NCBI GenBank assembly: GCA_905235575.1
Contig: CAJOLZ010000005.1
Coordinates: 33,010 to 97,009, forward strand
Direction of reading: 5' to 3'
DNA length: 64,000 bases
Source of the DNA: an uncultured Bacteroidaceae bacterium
GTDB lineage: Bacteria > Bacteroidota > Bacteroidia > Bacteroidales > Bacteroidaceae
Shown: in pieces, positions 36,038 through 44,933 of the stretch
Layout of the letters: every line of letters starts with the position of its first letter
How positions within the stretch are numbered: position 1 is the first letter of the stretch
The notes under the pieces: model-generated
Seen by the model: only the letters and a program-made list of their open reading frames with translations
The model's database searches: none
What the model was told of the DNA's origin: nothing
Position numbers and translations under genes: made by a program

Positions 36038-37354
36038 ATGAAAGTACTGAAATTCGGCGGCACCTCCGTCGGTTCGCCACAGCGAATGAAAGACGTGGCA
36101 AAGCTCATCACCAGCCCCCAGGAGCAGAAAATCGTCGTCCTCTCGGCCATGTCAGGCACAACAAACCTGCTCGTCGAAATCTCGGAATACCTCTACAAGA
36201 AGAATCCCGAAGGAGCAAATACACTCATCAACCGCATGGAGGCCACCTATCTCCAGCATGCCGAAGAACTCTACCAGACTGAGGAGTGGAAGCAGCAGAC
36301 ACGTCAGTTCCTGCAGGAAGAGTTTGCTTATCTGCGCTCCTTCACCAAGGTGCACGTGACATCGTTCGAAGAGAAAGTCATCCTTGCGCAGGGCGAAATC
36401 ATCAGCACCAACATGATGACAAACCTGTTGCTCGAACAGGGAGTCAGTGCCATCCTTCTCAATGCACTCGACATCGTCCGCACCGACAAGAACGCCGAGC
36501 CTGACTTCAACTACATCCGTCAGCGCATCACTGCTGCCCTCAAGGACAATCCCCAGCAGAACATCTACATCATCCAGGGCTTCATCTGTCGCAATGCCTA
36601 CGGCGAGATTGACAACCTGCTGCGCGGAGGTTCCGACTACACCGCATGTCTGCTGGGCGCAGCCATTCAGGCCGAGGAGATACAGATCTGGACCGACATA
36701 GACGGGATGCACAACAACGACCCGCGCGTCGTTCCCAACACCGAGCCGGTGCGACAACTTCACTTCGAGGAAGCTGCTGAGCTCGCCTACTTCGGTGCAA
36801 AGATACTGCATCCCACCTGCATCCAGCCTGCAAAGTTTGCTGCTGTGCCCGTACGTCTCCTCAACACCCTCAACCCCTCGGCGCCCGGAACCATCATCGA
36901 CAACAACTTCCAGCAGGGCAAGATAAAAGCGGTTGCTGCCAAAGACAACATCACCTGCATTCAGATACAGAGCAGCCGCATGCTCCTCGCTTACGGATTC
37001 CTGCGCAAGGTCTTCGAGCTCTTCGAGGTGCACAAGACCCCTATCGACATGGTATGCACCAGCGAGGTGGGCGTTTCTGTCACCATCGACAACCCCAACC
37101 ACCTCAGCGACATCGTTGACGAACTCAAGAAATACGGCACCGTCAGTGTGGACCGCGACATGGTCATCATCTGCGTCGTCGGCGACCTCGACACTCAGAA
37201 CATCGGCTTCGAGACCCTCGCCTGCAAGGCTCTGCAGCACATACCCGTCAGAATGATAAGCTACGGAGGCTCCAACCACAACATATCCTTCCTCGTGAAG
37301 GCGCAAGACAAGGCTCGTACACTCCAGGCCCTCAGCGAAACACTTTTCCATTAA
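36038..37354 (+). CDS. lysC: Aspartate kinase
   Basis: Phosphorylates aspartate, opening the lysine/threonine/methionine branch. The 438-residue monofunctional enzyme starts with the kinase motif KFGGTSVGSPQR and has C-terminal ACT repeats (VCTSEVGVSVTIDN, SYGGSNHNISFLV) for feedback control. Coupled to lysA 24 bp downstream, it suggests this copy is dedicated to diaminopimelate/lysine supply. Confidence 0.94.
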   Translation: MKVLKFGGTSVGSPQRMKDVAKLITSPQEQKIVVLSAMSGTTNLLVEISEYLYKKNPEGANTLINRMEATYLQHAEELYQTEEWKQQTRQFLQEEFAYLRSFTKVHVTSFEEKVILAQGEIISTNMMTNLLLEQGVSAILLNALDIVRTDKNAEPDFNYIRQRITAALKDNPQQNIYIIQGFICRNAYGEIDNLLRGGSDYTACLLGAAIQAEEIQIWTDIDGMHNNDPRVVPNTEPVRQLHFEEAAELAYFGAKILHPTCIQPAKFAAVPVRLLNTLNPSAPGTIIDNNFQQGKIKAVAAKDNITCIQIQSSRMLLAYGFLRKVFELFEVHKTPIDMVCTSEVGVSVTIDNPNHLSDIVDELKKYGTVSVDRDMVIICVVGDLDTQNIGFETLACKALQHIPVRMISYGGSNHNISFLVKAQDKARTLQALSETLFH

Positions 37355-37377
37355 GACCTGATAACATTCAATTTGTT

Positions 37378-38541
37378 ATGGAAAAAGGAACTTTTCCCAT
37401 CGACCGCTTCCAGCAGATGCAGACGCCGTTCTACTACTACGACATTCCCCTGCTGAACCAGACACTCCAGACCCTGCAGGACCAGCTCCGCGCCCATCCC
37501 GACTACCATCTCCACTACGCCGTCAAGGCCAATGCCAACCCTGCCATCCTGCGTCACATTCAGGAGGCCGGTTTCGGAGCCGACTGCGTCAGCGGAGGAG
37601 AGATACAGGCAGCCCTCGACGCAGGCTTCTCGCCTCAGAGCATCGTCTTTGCCGGAGTGGGCAAGGCCGACTGGGAAATACAGCTCGCCCTGCGCGCACA
37701 GATACATAGTTTCAACGTAGAGAGCATTCCCGAACTCGAAGTCATCAACCAGCTGGCCGTAGAAATGCAGCAGACGGCCAACGTGAGCCTGCGCATCAAC
37801 CCCGACGTGGGCGCACACACCCACCACAACATCACCACCGGACGTGCCGAGAACAAATTCGGCATCGCCATGGACCGCATGAAGGACACCATACGCCAGG
37901 CCCTCGCCATGAGCAACGTGCGTTTCGTCGGACTGCACTTCCACATAGGTAGCCAGATACTCCAGATGGACGACTTCGTAGCCCTCGCCCAACGCATCAA
38001 CGAGTTGCAGGACCGCCTCGAGCAGGCCGGCATACGCGACATACGTCACATCAACGTGGGCGGAGGTCTCGGCATCGACTACACCGACCCCAACGGGCAC
38101 CCCATCCCCACGTTCGGTGACTATTTCCAGACCTACGCCACCCACCTGCGCCTGCGCCCCGGACAGCAGCTCCATTTCGAGCTCGGCCGTGCCGTCGTCG
38201 GACAGATGGGCACCCTCATCACGCGCTGCCTCTACGTCAAACCCACCGCCACACGCCAGTTCGCCATCGTCGATGCCGGCATGACCGACCTCATCCGCCC
38301 TGCCCTCTACGATGCCTATCACCGCATAGAAAACATCACCAGCAGTGAGCCCGAGGAGACATACGACGTCGTAGGACCCATCTGCGAGAGCAGCGACGTC
38401 TTCGTGCGCGACCATCGGATGAACCGCACACAGCGCGGAGACCTCATCGCCATACGCTCTGCCGGAGCATACGGCGAGATAATGGCAAGCCGATATAACC
38501 TCCGGCGACTGCCCGGCAGCTACACGAGCGACGAAATCTGA
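37378..38541 (+). CDS. lysA: Diaminopimelate decarboxylase
   Basis: Converts meso-diaminopimelate to lysine with PLP. In 387 residues the fold-III PLP lysine lies in HYAVKANANP, with the phosphate loop GGGLGIDYTD and active-site residues in PICESSDVF and SAGAYGEIMAS. It ends the hisH-...-lysA transcript; repeat cluster G follows. Together with dapF and dapL at 13.5-15.6 kb the window covers the end of the lysine pathway. Confidence 0.95.
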   Translation: MEKGTFPIDRFQQMQTPFYYYDIPLLNQTLQTLQDQLRAHPDYHLHYAVKANANPAILRHIQEAGFGADCVSGGEIQAALDAGFSPQSIVFAGVGKADWEIQLALRAQIHSFNVESIPELEVINQLAVEMQQTANVSLRINPDVGAHTHHNITTGRAENKFGIAMDRMKDTIRQALAMSNVRFVGLHFHIGSQILQMDDFVALAQRINELQDRLEQAGIRDIRHINVGGGLGIDYTDPNGHPIPTFGDYFQTYATHLRLRPGQQLHFELGRAVVGQMGTLITRCLYVKPTATRQFAIVDAGMTDLIRPALYDAYHRIENITSSEPEETYDVVGPICESSDVFVRDHRMNRTQRGDLIAIRSAGAYGEIMASRYNLRRLPGSYTSDEI

Positions 38542-38560
38542 GCCATCGGCAACCGACAGG

Positions 38561-38646
38561 AAACGCAACGTGCTGCGACGGGCATCGCAACGTGCTGCGA
38601 CGGCTGTCGCACCGTGGTGCGTCGGGCCGAAAAACGTGGTGCGTTC
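38561..38646. repeat. 22-bp palindromic repeat cluster G
   Basis: Two full units with the core GCAACGTGCTGC, one with GCACCGTGGTGC, then a short interruption and a detached half unit AAAAACGTGGTGCGTTC. The interrupted end is like that of cluster D. Confidence 0.9.
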
Positions 38647-38665
38647 TTCTGAATGCTAAAAGACA

Positions 38666-38688
38666 AATGACCAATTCGGATTAAAAAG
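38666..38688 (-). repeat. Solo end of the inverted-repeat element
   Basis: On the minus strand CTTTTTAATCCGAATTGGTC matches the terminal repeat of the 8891-9096 element apart from three changes. No second end or internal element sequence was found nearby, so it is a remnant or a stand-alone motif. Confidence 0.4.
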
Positions 38689-38747
38689 ATGCAGATTCTT
38701 TTGCCCTGCGCCAGATTTAACTTAACAACGTAACCCCTTGCCTGAAT

Positions 38748-39893
38748 ATGGAATCAGCTCCATTATACTTAATTTTCCTCCTGCTGTGGATAGCGTCTCT
38801 GTGGCCGGCCATCCGCCTGTGTCGGCTGGGACGAATCAGCAAACGGCAGGAACGGGAGCCGCTGCGGGCCGACGTGCCTCCGGCATCCATCGTCATCGCA
38901 TGTCACAACAACGCTCCGCAACTGAGGGAAAATCTGCCGGCACTGCTCCAACAGGAATATCCAACCGAGTTTGAGGTCATCGTAGTGGACATGCACAGCA
39001 CCGACGAGACGAAAGACCTGCTGGAAAATTTCGCTTACACCTATCCCCACCTGCACCACACCCACTGCCCCACCACCGCGCGCGACATCAGCCTGCAACG
39101 TCTGGCTCTCACGCTGGGAGTGAGGGCGGCTGCACACGAATGGATAGTCTTCACCGAAGCAGACTGCACCGTTTCGGGTCCGCAGTGGCTGCTACACATG
39201 ACGCAACCATGCACCGACGAGCGCGACGCTGTGCTGGGAGTGATGCTCTACGACGAGGACGGCACCTGGCGCGGACGCAAGTTCCAGTTCTTCCACCTGT
39301 GGCAGCAGACGCTGTGGCTGCCCCATGCCATACATCATGCTCCCTACCAGGCCGACGGAGCAGCGCTCTGCTATCGCCGCAGCCACTTCATGCAGCACCA
39401 GGGTTTCGCCTCGAGTGCCCTGTGGGAAGTGGGAGCCGAGACGCTGCTGGTAAACCACAACATACGCGCCGGACGCTGCGATGCCAACCTGCGCCCGCAA
39501 GCCATCGTACGCAAACCGCTGCCGACAAATCACAAATGGCGCGAAGACTCTCTACGCTCGGTGGCGACACACCACCAGATACGGCAAGGGTTTCTCTATC
39601 TTCTCAGCTACGCCTTCCGCGAGACATGCCACCTGCTCTTCCCCCTGTCAGCCATCTCCCTGTTTGCAGTGGCCTGGGGAAATCCGTATGTAATGGTACC
39701 TGTGGCACTCATGTGGCTCGCGCTGATTGTGCTGCGGCTGGTAATGTTCCGCCAGACCACACGCCAGCTGGGCATCCGCTCCTTCAATCTCAGCCTGCCA
39801 TGGCTGCTCCATATGCCTTTGATATGGGGCATCTCGGCCTGGTTACGCTGGCTGGGCAGCGACAAGAAAATGTTCCGTAAGAAATTTGTCTGA
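38748..39893 (+). CDS. Family 2 glycosyltransferase, membrane bound
   Basis: A 381-residue GT-A enzyme. An N-terminal hydrophobic helix (LYLIFLLLWIASLWPA) precedes the nucleotide-sugar domain with SIVIACHNNAPQLRENLPALL, VIVVDMHSTDETKDLLE and the acidic motif TEADCTVSG, and two membrane helices close the protein at about 300-350. Sugar donor and acceptor are unknown. It is followed by dedA-like (6 bp) and an outer-membrane barrel gene, suggesting a small envelope operon. Confidence 0.85.
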   Translation: MESAPLYLIFLLLWIASLWPAIRLCRLGRISKRQEREPLRADVPPASIVIACHNNAPQLRENLPALLQQEYPTEFEVIVVDMHSTDETKDLLENFAYTYPHLHHTHCPTTARDISLQRLALTLGVRAAAHEWIVFTEADCTVSGPQWLLHMTQPCTDERDAVLGVMLYDEDGTWRGRKFQFFHLWQQTLWLPHAIHHAPYQADGAALCYRRSHFMQHQGFASSALWEVGAETLLVNHNIRAGRCDANLRPQAIVRKPLPTNHKWREDSLRSVATHHQIRQGFLYLLSYAFRETCHLLFPLSAISLFAVAWGNPYVMVPVALMWLALIVLRLVMFRQTTRQLGIRSFNLSLPWLLHMPLIWGISAWLRWLGSDKKMFRKKFV

Positions 39894-39899
39894 GAATAT

Positions 39900-40523
39900 A
39901 TGCAAAGTATTCCCTTCATAGCTTGGTGTCTGGAACACCTCAACTATTGGGTGGTCATGTTTCTGATGACCATCGAGAGCAGCTTCATCCCCTTCCCGAG
40001 CGAAGTGGTGGTACCTCCTGCGGCCTACATGGTTGCCACCACCGGCGAGCAGAACGTCTTCCTCATCACGCTGGCCGCCACGATGGGTGCTGTGCTGGGC
40101 GCACTGGTAAACTACGTGCTGTCGCGCTGGCTGGGCCGTCCGTTGGTGTATCAGTTTGCCAACAGCCGCCTGGGACACATGCTGCTGGTGAACGAGGAGA
40201 AGGTTGCACGCGCCGAGAAGTATTTCGATGACCACGGAGCTGTCGGCACGCTGGTGGGCAGACTGGTGCCTGTGGTGCGTCAGCTCATCAGCATCCCCGC
40301 CGGACTGGCTCGCATGGGCATAGGGCGCTTCATCCTGTACACCTCAATCGGTGCTGGTCTGTGGAACTCCATACTGGCTGCAATGGGCTATTACATCGGA
40401 CGCAATTTCAGCGGTCAGCTGGACGAGAAGGTGGCCGAATACAGCGGCGAAATGAGAATCGCAATGCTGGGTCTGGGCGTGCTGGTCATCATATACCTTA
40501 TATATAAAGGTGTGAAGAAATGA
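39900..40523 (+). CDS. DedA family membrane protein
   Basis: A 207-residue inner-membrane protein with the family patterns ESSFIPFPSEVVVPPAAYM and GRLVPVVRQLISIPAGLARM, including the conserved Glu and Arg residues. DedA proteins are proposed flippases for undecaprenyl phosphate or other phospholipids, which would fit the neighbouring glycosyltransferase. Its TGA stop overlaps the ATG of the next gene (ATGA). Confidence 0.9.
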   Translation: MQSIPFIAWCLEHLNYWVVMFLMTIESSFIPFPSEVVVPPAAYMVATTGEQNVFLITLAATMGAVLGALVNYVLSRWLGRPLVYQFANSRLGHMLLVNEEKVARAEKYFDDHGAVGTLVGRLVPVVRQLISIPAGLARMGIGRFILYTSIGAGLWNSILAAMGYYIGRNFSGQLDEKVAEYSGEMRIAMLGLGVLVIIYLIYKGVKK

Positions 40524-41719
40524 GACGGCCGGCAGTTCTCCTTCTGCTTTCCCTGCTGCAACCCCTGATGCTCTGCGCTCAGATGTGGCAGCGTCTGGCC
40601 ACCAGCGACTATGCCATCGACTCCACACAACTGCGCGCGCTGCGCATCGAAGTGGACAACCTGTCGTTCTTTCGCGACAACGAATACAGCAGCGATCTCA
40701 CCAAGGGATATTCGCTGCCCGGATTGTGGCTGCAACCGAAGTTGGTGTATACCCCGCTCACACAGATTGAACTGGAAGTGGGACTTCATGCACTCATCTT
40801 TGACGGAGCCAACAAGTATCCCAATTACGTCTATCACGACATCGGCCGATGGAAGGGGAACCAGTATCAACACGGGGCTCACGTGCTGCCGTGGGTGAGG
40901 GCGAAAGCTGAGTTCCGCCACCTGACCATCGTGCTGGGCGACCTCTACGGAGGACAGAACCACGGCTTCATCGAGCCGCTCTTCAACACCGAGACGAACC
41001 TTTCGCAAGACCCCGAAATGGGGTTCCAACTACTGTGGGACCGCCCGTTCCTGCATGCCGACACTTGGCTCAACTGGCAAAGCTATATCTTCGATGAGGA
41101 CTCACATCAGGAGGCGTTCACCGTGGGCTCCAACTGGGACATCCGGTACAATTCGCCGCAGGAGACGCTGCACTGGTACAGCCCCATCCAACTGGCCATA
41201 CAACACCGCGGCGGCGAACAGGATACCACCGAGATGGGTGTGCAGACCTTGTGCAACGCATCGATGGGCGGGGGCATGAAATGGAACGCAAGGCGCAGAC
41301 ATCTGAACTACATCGGCGCCGAAGCAAATCTGCTGGCCACCTATCAGCAGAGCGGACATCAATGGCCCTTCGATTCGGGTCTCGCCTTTCATCTGGGCAC
41401 CGAGTTCGCGCTACAGAACGGGTTGGACTTCCGAGCCGGTTTTTTCCGTGCGCCCCGTCACTTCGTAAGCCTCTACGGCAACCACTTCTTCTCGACTCTC
41501 AGCGTGCGCGACGGCGAAAGCTACCACGGCATCAGCACAGCCTATCTGCGTGCCGACTATCACTACACCTTTGCGCGTCGCTATGTGCTCGGGGCCGAAG
41601 CGGAGGCCTATCAGAGCTGGCTCGGGAAAGGTTCCAGCCAAGGTAGCAGCAATGAATTCAATTTCTCGTTCGGCATCTATCTGCGCGTAAATCCGAGTTT
41701 CCTGCTGAAACGCTTCTGA
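40520..41719 (+). CDS. Outer-membrane beta-barrel protein of unknown function
   Basis: A 399-residue exported protein. Signal peptide at 1-20 (MRRPAVLLLLSLLQPLMLCA), followed by many amphipathic strands typical of a 14-18-stranded barrel (FHLGTEFALQNGLDFRAGFF, YHYTFARRYVLGAEAEAY) and a C-terminal FLLKRF ending in phenylalanine, the barrel-assembly signal. Conserved aromatic segments (LGDLYGGQNHGFIEPLF) suggest one family across Bacteroidales, which I cannot name. It overlaps dedA by four bases and may form an envelope-export set with it and the glycosyltransferase. Confidence 0.8.
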   Translation: MRRPAVLLLLSLLQPLMLCAQMWQRLATSDYAIDSTQLRALRIEVDNLSFFRDNEYSSDLTKGYSLPGLWLQPKLVYTPLTQIELEVGLHALIFDGANKYPNYVYHDIGRWKGNQYQHGAHVLPWVRAKAEFRHLTIVLGDLYGGQNHGFIEPLFNTETNLSQDPEMGFQLLWDRPFLHADTWLNWQSYIFDEDSHQEAFTVGSNWDIRYNSPQETLHWYSPIQLAIQHRGGEQDTTEMGVQTLCNASMGGGMKWNARRRHLNYIGAEANLLATYQQSGHQWPFDSGLAFHLGTEFALQNGLDFRAGFFRAPRHFVSLYGNHFFSTLSVRDGESYHGISTAYLRADYHYTFARRYVLGAEAEAYQSWLGKGSSQGSSNEFNFSFGIYLRVNPSFLLKRF

Positions 41720-41741
41720 GAGCTCCACGGTGAATCGATTG

Positions 41742-41804
41742 TCGCACCACGTTGCGACAGCCTTCGCACCACGTTGCGACGCACGTCGCAGCGTGGTGCG
41801 TTTC
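41742..41804. repeat. 22-bp palindromic repeat cluster H
   Basis: Two full units with the core GCACCACGTTGC and a closing half unit GCAGCGTGGTGCGTTT in the convergent gap between the barrel gene and pheS. Confidence 0.9.
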
Positions 41805-41833
41805 CAACCGAAGTGACATTCAAGGAAAAAGAA

Positions 41834-41867
41834 AAGCCTTCGCGAACATTGTCGTCCACGAAGGCTT
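41834..41867. terminator. Bidirectional terminator between convergent genes
   Basis: AAGCCTTCG and CGAAGGCTT arms with T-rich sequence on each outer side. It can end both the plus-strand barrel operon and the minus-strand pheS transcript. Confidence 0.75.
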
Positions 41868-41895
41868 CTCTTTTTATTGCGGCGACGGGAAGTCG

Positions 41896-42915
41896 TCAGT
41901 TTGCATTTACAAATTCGTCGAGGAAACGCACATCGTTCTCCGAGAACATGCGCAGGTCCTTCACCTGATACTTCAGATTGGTGATACGTTCGATGCCCAT
42001 ACCGAAAGCATAGCCCGTGTACTGCGTGCTGTCGATGCCATTGGCTTCGAGCACAGCGGGGTCCACCATTCCGCATCCCAATATCTCCACCCAACCGGTG
42101 TGTTTGCAGAACGAGCAGCCAACGCCGCCGCAGATGTTACACGAGATGTCCATCTCGGCACTGGGCTCTGTGAAGGGGAAGTAGCTGGGGCGGAGACGAA
42201 TCTTCGTTTCGGGACCGAACATTTCCTGCGCGAAGAGCAACAGCACCTGCTTGAGGTCGGTGAAGCTCACGTTGCGGTCGACGTAGAGTCCCTCCACCTG
42301 ATGGAAGAAGCAGTGTGCACGCGCCGAGATGGCCTCGTTGCGATATACGCGGCCGGGGCATATCACGCGAATGGGCGGCTGTGTCTTTTCCATCACACGC
42401 GCCTGCACACTGCTGGTGTGGCTGCGCAGGATGATGTCAGGATGAGCCTCCACGAAGAAAGTGTCCTGCATGTCACGGGCGGGATGGTCGTCGGCAAAGT
42501 TCATGGAACTGTACACGTGCCAGTCGTCCTCCACTTCAGGTCCTTCAGCCAGTGTGAAGCCCAGTCGACTGAAAATGTCCACAATCTCATTCTTCACGAT
42601 GGTGAGCGGATGGCGTGTGCCCAGAGGAATGGGATAGGGAGTGCGTGTGAGGTCGATACCGGGGTCTGCGGCCTGCTGGACGGCTGCTGCATCACGGAGG
42701 GTATTTATTTTCTCCTGTGCAACATTCTTCAGCTCGTTGATGCGCATGCCCAGTTCCTTCTTGAGTTCGGGAGCCACGGTGCGAAAGTCGTTCATCAGTG
42801 CCGTAATCTCACCTTTCTTGCTCAGATACTTGATGCGCAATGCCTCTACCTCTTCGGCATTCTTTGCCTGCAGCGCCTGCACTTCCTCCAGTAATCGCTG
42901 TATTTTCTCTCTCAT
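41896..42915 (-). CDS. pheS: Phenylalanine-tRNA ligase alpha subunit
   Basis: Catalytic subunit of PheRS. In 339 residues an N-terminal coiled coil (MREKIQRLLEEVQALQ) is followed by class II synthetase motifs: FHQVEGLYVDRNVSF, GCGWVE-like HTGWVEILGCGMVD and YAFGMGIERI. The longer open frame begins upstream of the promoter, so 42915 is the start. PheT is not in the window, as usual when the subunits are separate. Confidence 0.97.
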   Translation of the reverse strand: MREKIQRLLEEVQALQAKNAEEVEALRIKYLSKKGEITALMNDFRTVAPELKKELGMRINELKNVAQEKINTLRDAAAVQQAADPGIDLTRTPYPIPLGTRHPLTIVKNEIVDIFSRLGFTLAEGPEVEDDWHVYSSMNFADDHPARDMQDTFFVEAHPDIILRSHTSSVQARVMEKTQPPIRVICPGRVYRNEAISARAHCFFHQVEGLYVDRNVSFTDLKQVLLLFAQEMFGPETKIRLRPSYFPFTEPSAEMDISCNICGGVGCSFCKHTGWVEILGCGMVDPAVLEANGIDSTQYTGYAFGMGIERITNLKYQVKDLRMFSENDVRFLDEFVNAN

Positions 42916-42940
42916 TTTTGACGTTCTGTTTAATTTTCGT

Positions 42941-42990
42941 GCAAAGGTACGAATAAGCGAGAGAAAAGCCAAATTTATTTGAGGTTTTCC
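42941..42990 (-). promoter_or_regulatory. Promoter of pheS, conserved extended type
   Basis: On the minus strand TTTG (42973-42970), a 20-bp spacer and TACCTTTG (42949-42942). The spacer contains CTCGCTTATTCG, shared with the hisH, hisG and slyD promoters, and GGAAAACCTCAAAT upstream is shared with hisG. Confidence 0.75.
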
Positions 42991-43075
42991 GAATGGAAGG
43001 AGGTTTCCGAAATAGTATCCCACGAACCAATTTTTATACAAAGATGTATTTTCCTTGTCAAAAAGCGAACTTTGT

Positions 43076-43106
43076 TTTGCCGTTTCACAGAAAAGAAGTT
43101 CCTTTG
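43076..43106 (+). promoter_or_regulatory. Probable promoter of the ThiD-like/AraC regulator
   Basis: TTTG at 43076-43079 and TTCCTTTG at 43099-43106 with a 19-bp spacer; the -7 element has T in place of the usual A. A small inverted repeat, AGATAA-aaaaa-TTATCT (43125-43141), separates it from the ATG and may be an operator. Confidence 0.5.
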
Positions 43107-43144
43107 CATCGAAATTCATCCCTTAGATAAAAAAATTATCTGTC

Positions 43145-44047
43145 ATGCGACCCATTCTGACCATCACCGGAAGCGATTCTACGAGTGCGTCGGGCATTCA
43201 GGCCGACATCAAAACCATATCGCAACTTGGCGGATATGCCGTGACGGCCATCACCAGCATTACGGTGCAGACAACGCTGGGCATCCAGGAGTTTCACGAC
43301 CTGCCTGCCGACATCGTTCGCGGACAGATAGAGGCAGTGATGAACGACGTACAACCCGATGTGGTGAAGGTAGGCATGATTCGCTCACGCGACGTGATAG
43401 ATGTGCTTGTCGACATCCTTCAACGCTACCGTCCCCGCCATGTCATCTATGCGCCCGTGGTGCTTTCAGCCCAAGGCGAGCCGCTGCTCGACGAGCAACT
43501 GGCACTCGACATCAGACAGCGCCTTATTCCGCTCTGCACGTTGGTGGTTCAGAAAGATATCCATTCGCAACATGGTATGGCCAACCGCTATGCCAGTGCC
43601 GTGGCTACGTTCCTGAGCAGGGGCGACACGCCGGCCGAGGCGCAGCGCAAGGCACAGCAGTTTGTCGATTCGGAAGCGCTCCGCGATGTCCGTCTGCAGG
43701 GACGTGGGAGCGAACTTTATGCCGAATTTCTTGATGCCGTTACACAGCACTGCCGGACAAACAGCGACGTGCAATTCTATGCCAACCTGCTGAATGTCAG
43801 CAGCCGTTATCTGGCACAGGTGACACGTCGCATGGTGGACAAGACGCCAAAGATGCTCATCGACGGGCGCTTGCTTCAGGAGGTGGCAACGCTCCTGCTG
43901 TCCACCGACCTCACTGTTCAGGAGATAGCCTACGCATGTGGCTTCTCGTCGCAGGCTCATCTCACGAAATTCTTCAAGAAAAACAAAGGCGTAAGCCCCA
44001 CGGTTTTCAGAAAAAACACTGCAAATCCTACCAATATTAATTTATAG
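43145..44047 (+). CDS. ThiD/pyridoxal-kinase-like domain fused to an AraC-type DNA-binding domain
   Basis: A 300-residue fusion. Residues 1-135 follow HMP/pyridoxal kinase of the ribokinase fold closely ([34 protein letters not shown]), including the substrate-side pocket. After LIPLCTLVV (about 127-135) about 75 residues of the normal kinase are missing, including the KGGH region, and the GTGC catalytic motif is replaced by HGMANR (143-148). The remnant continues to about 180. Residues 205-292 are an AraC helix-turn-helix pair ([28 protein letters not shown]). It starts the operon with pdxS 4 bp downstream. The reading I prefer is a catalytically dead vitamer sensor controlling pdxST; automatic pipelines would call it a kinase. 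Confidence 0.8.
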   Translation: MRPILTITGSDSTSASGIQADIKTISQLGGYAVTAITSITVQTTLGIQEFHDLPADIVRGQIEAVMNDVQPDVVKVGMIRSRDVIDVLVDILQRYRPRHVIYAPVVLSAQGEPLLDEQLALDIRQRLIPLCTLVVQKDIHSQHGMANRYASAVATFLSRGDTPAEAQRKAQQFVDSEALRDVRLQGRGSELYAEFLDAVTQHCRTNSDVQFYANLLNVSSRYLAQVTRRMVDKTPKMLIDGRLLQEVATLLLSTDLTVQEIAYACGFSSQAHLTKFFKKNKGVSPTVFRKNTANPTNINL

Positions 44048-44051
44048 AACA

Positions 44052-44933
44052 ATGTCAGAAATTACAGAAAGACAAAAGCTTAACCGCCAGCTGGCCCAGA
44101 TGCTCAGAGGCGGTGTGATTATGGACGTTACCACACCCGAGCAGGCTCGCATTGCCGAGGATGCAGGCGCTTGCGCCGTGATGGCACTGGAACGCATCCC
44201 TGCCGACATACGCGCTGCCGGTGGTGTTTCGCGCATGAGCGACCCTGCCATGATTCGGGGTATACAGGAAGCCGTGAGCATTCCCGTGATGGCCAAGTGC
44301 CGCATCGGTCACATTGCCGAGGCACAGATTCTGCAGGCCATCGAGATTGACTATATCGACGAGAGCGAGGTCCTCTCGCCCGCCGACAACATCTACCACA
44401 TCGACAAGACGCAGTTCGACGTGCCGTTCGTCTGCGGAGCACGCAACTTGGGCGAAGCGCTCCGACGCATTGCCGAGGGAGCCACCATGATACGCACGAA
44501 AGGCGAGCCCGGAACGGGCGACGTAGTACAGGCCGTCAGCCACATGCGCCTGATGCAGAGCGAAATAAGACGACTCACTTCGCTGCGTCCCGACGAACTT
44601 TTCGAGGCTGCCAAGCAGTTGCAAGCTCCCCTCGAACTGGTGCGTTACGTCAGCGAGAACGGCCATCTGCCCGTGGTGAATTTTGCAGCCGGTGGTGTGG
44701 CTACGCCCGCCGATGCAGCACTGATGATGCAGCTGGGTGCCGAGGGCGTATTTGTGGGCAGCGGTATCTTCAAGAGCGGCAACCCCGCCAAGCGCGCTGC
44801 AGCCATCGTACAGGCCGTCACCAACTATCAGGACGCCGACCTGCTGGCACACCTCTCCGAGAATCTGGGCGAAGCGATGGTGGGAATCAACGAACAGGAG
44901 ATTCAGCTCCTGATGGCCGAACGCGGAAAATGA
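44052..44933 (+). CDS. pdxS: Pyridoxal 5'-phosphate synthase subunit PdxS
   Basis: Makes PLP from ribose 5-phosphate, glyceraldehyde 3-phosphate and ammonia. The 293-residue TIM barrel has the imine-forming lysine in [10 protein letters not shown] and the second lysine in [15 protein letters not shown]. The opening [14 protein letters not shown] is typical. It overlaps pdxT by four bases, so the synthase complex is made together. The ThiD-like/AraC fusion is directly upstream. Confidence 0.97.
   Translation: MSEITERQKLNRQLAQMLRGGVIMDVTTPEQARIAEDAGACAVMALERIPADIRAAGGVSRMSDPAMIRGIQEAVSIPVMAKCRIGHIAEAQILQAIEIDYIDESEVLSPADNIYHIDKTQFDVPFVCGARNLGEALRRIAEGATMIRTKGEPGTGDVVQAVSHMRLMQSEIRRLTSLRPDELFEAAKQLQAPLELVRYVSENGHLPVVNFAAGGVATPADAALMMQLGAEGVFVGSGIFKSGNPAKRAAAIVQAVTNYQDADLLAHLSENLGEAMVGINEQEIQLLMAERGK

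Noticed and set aside
43145-44047. Calling the fusion a working HMP kinase (ThiD)
   Set aside because: The ATP-site half and GTGC motif are missing and an AraC DNA-binding domain is attached.
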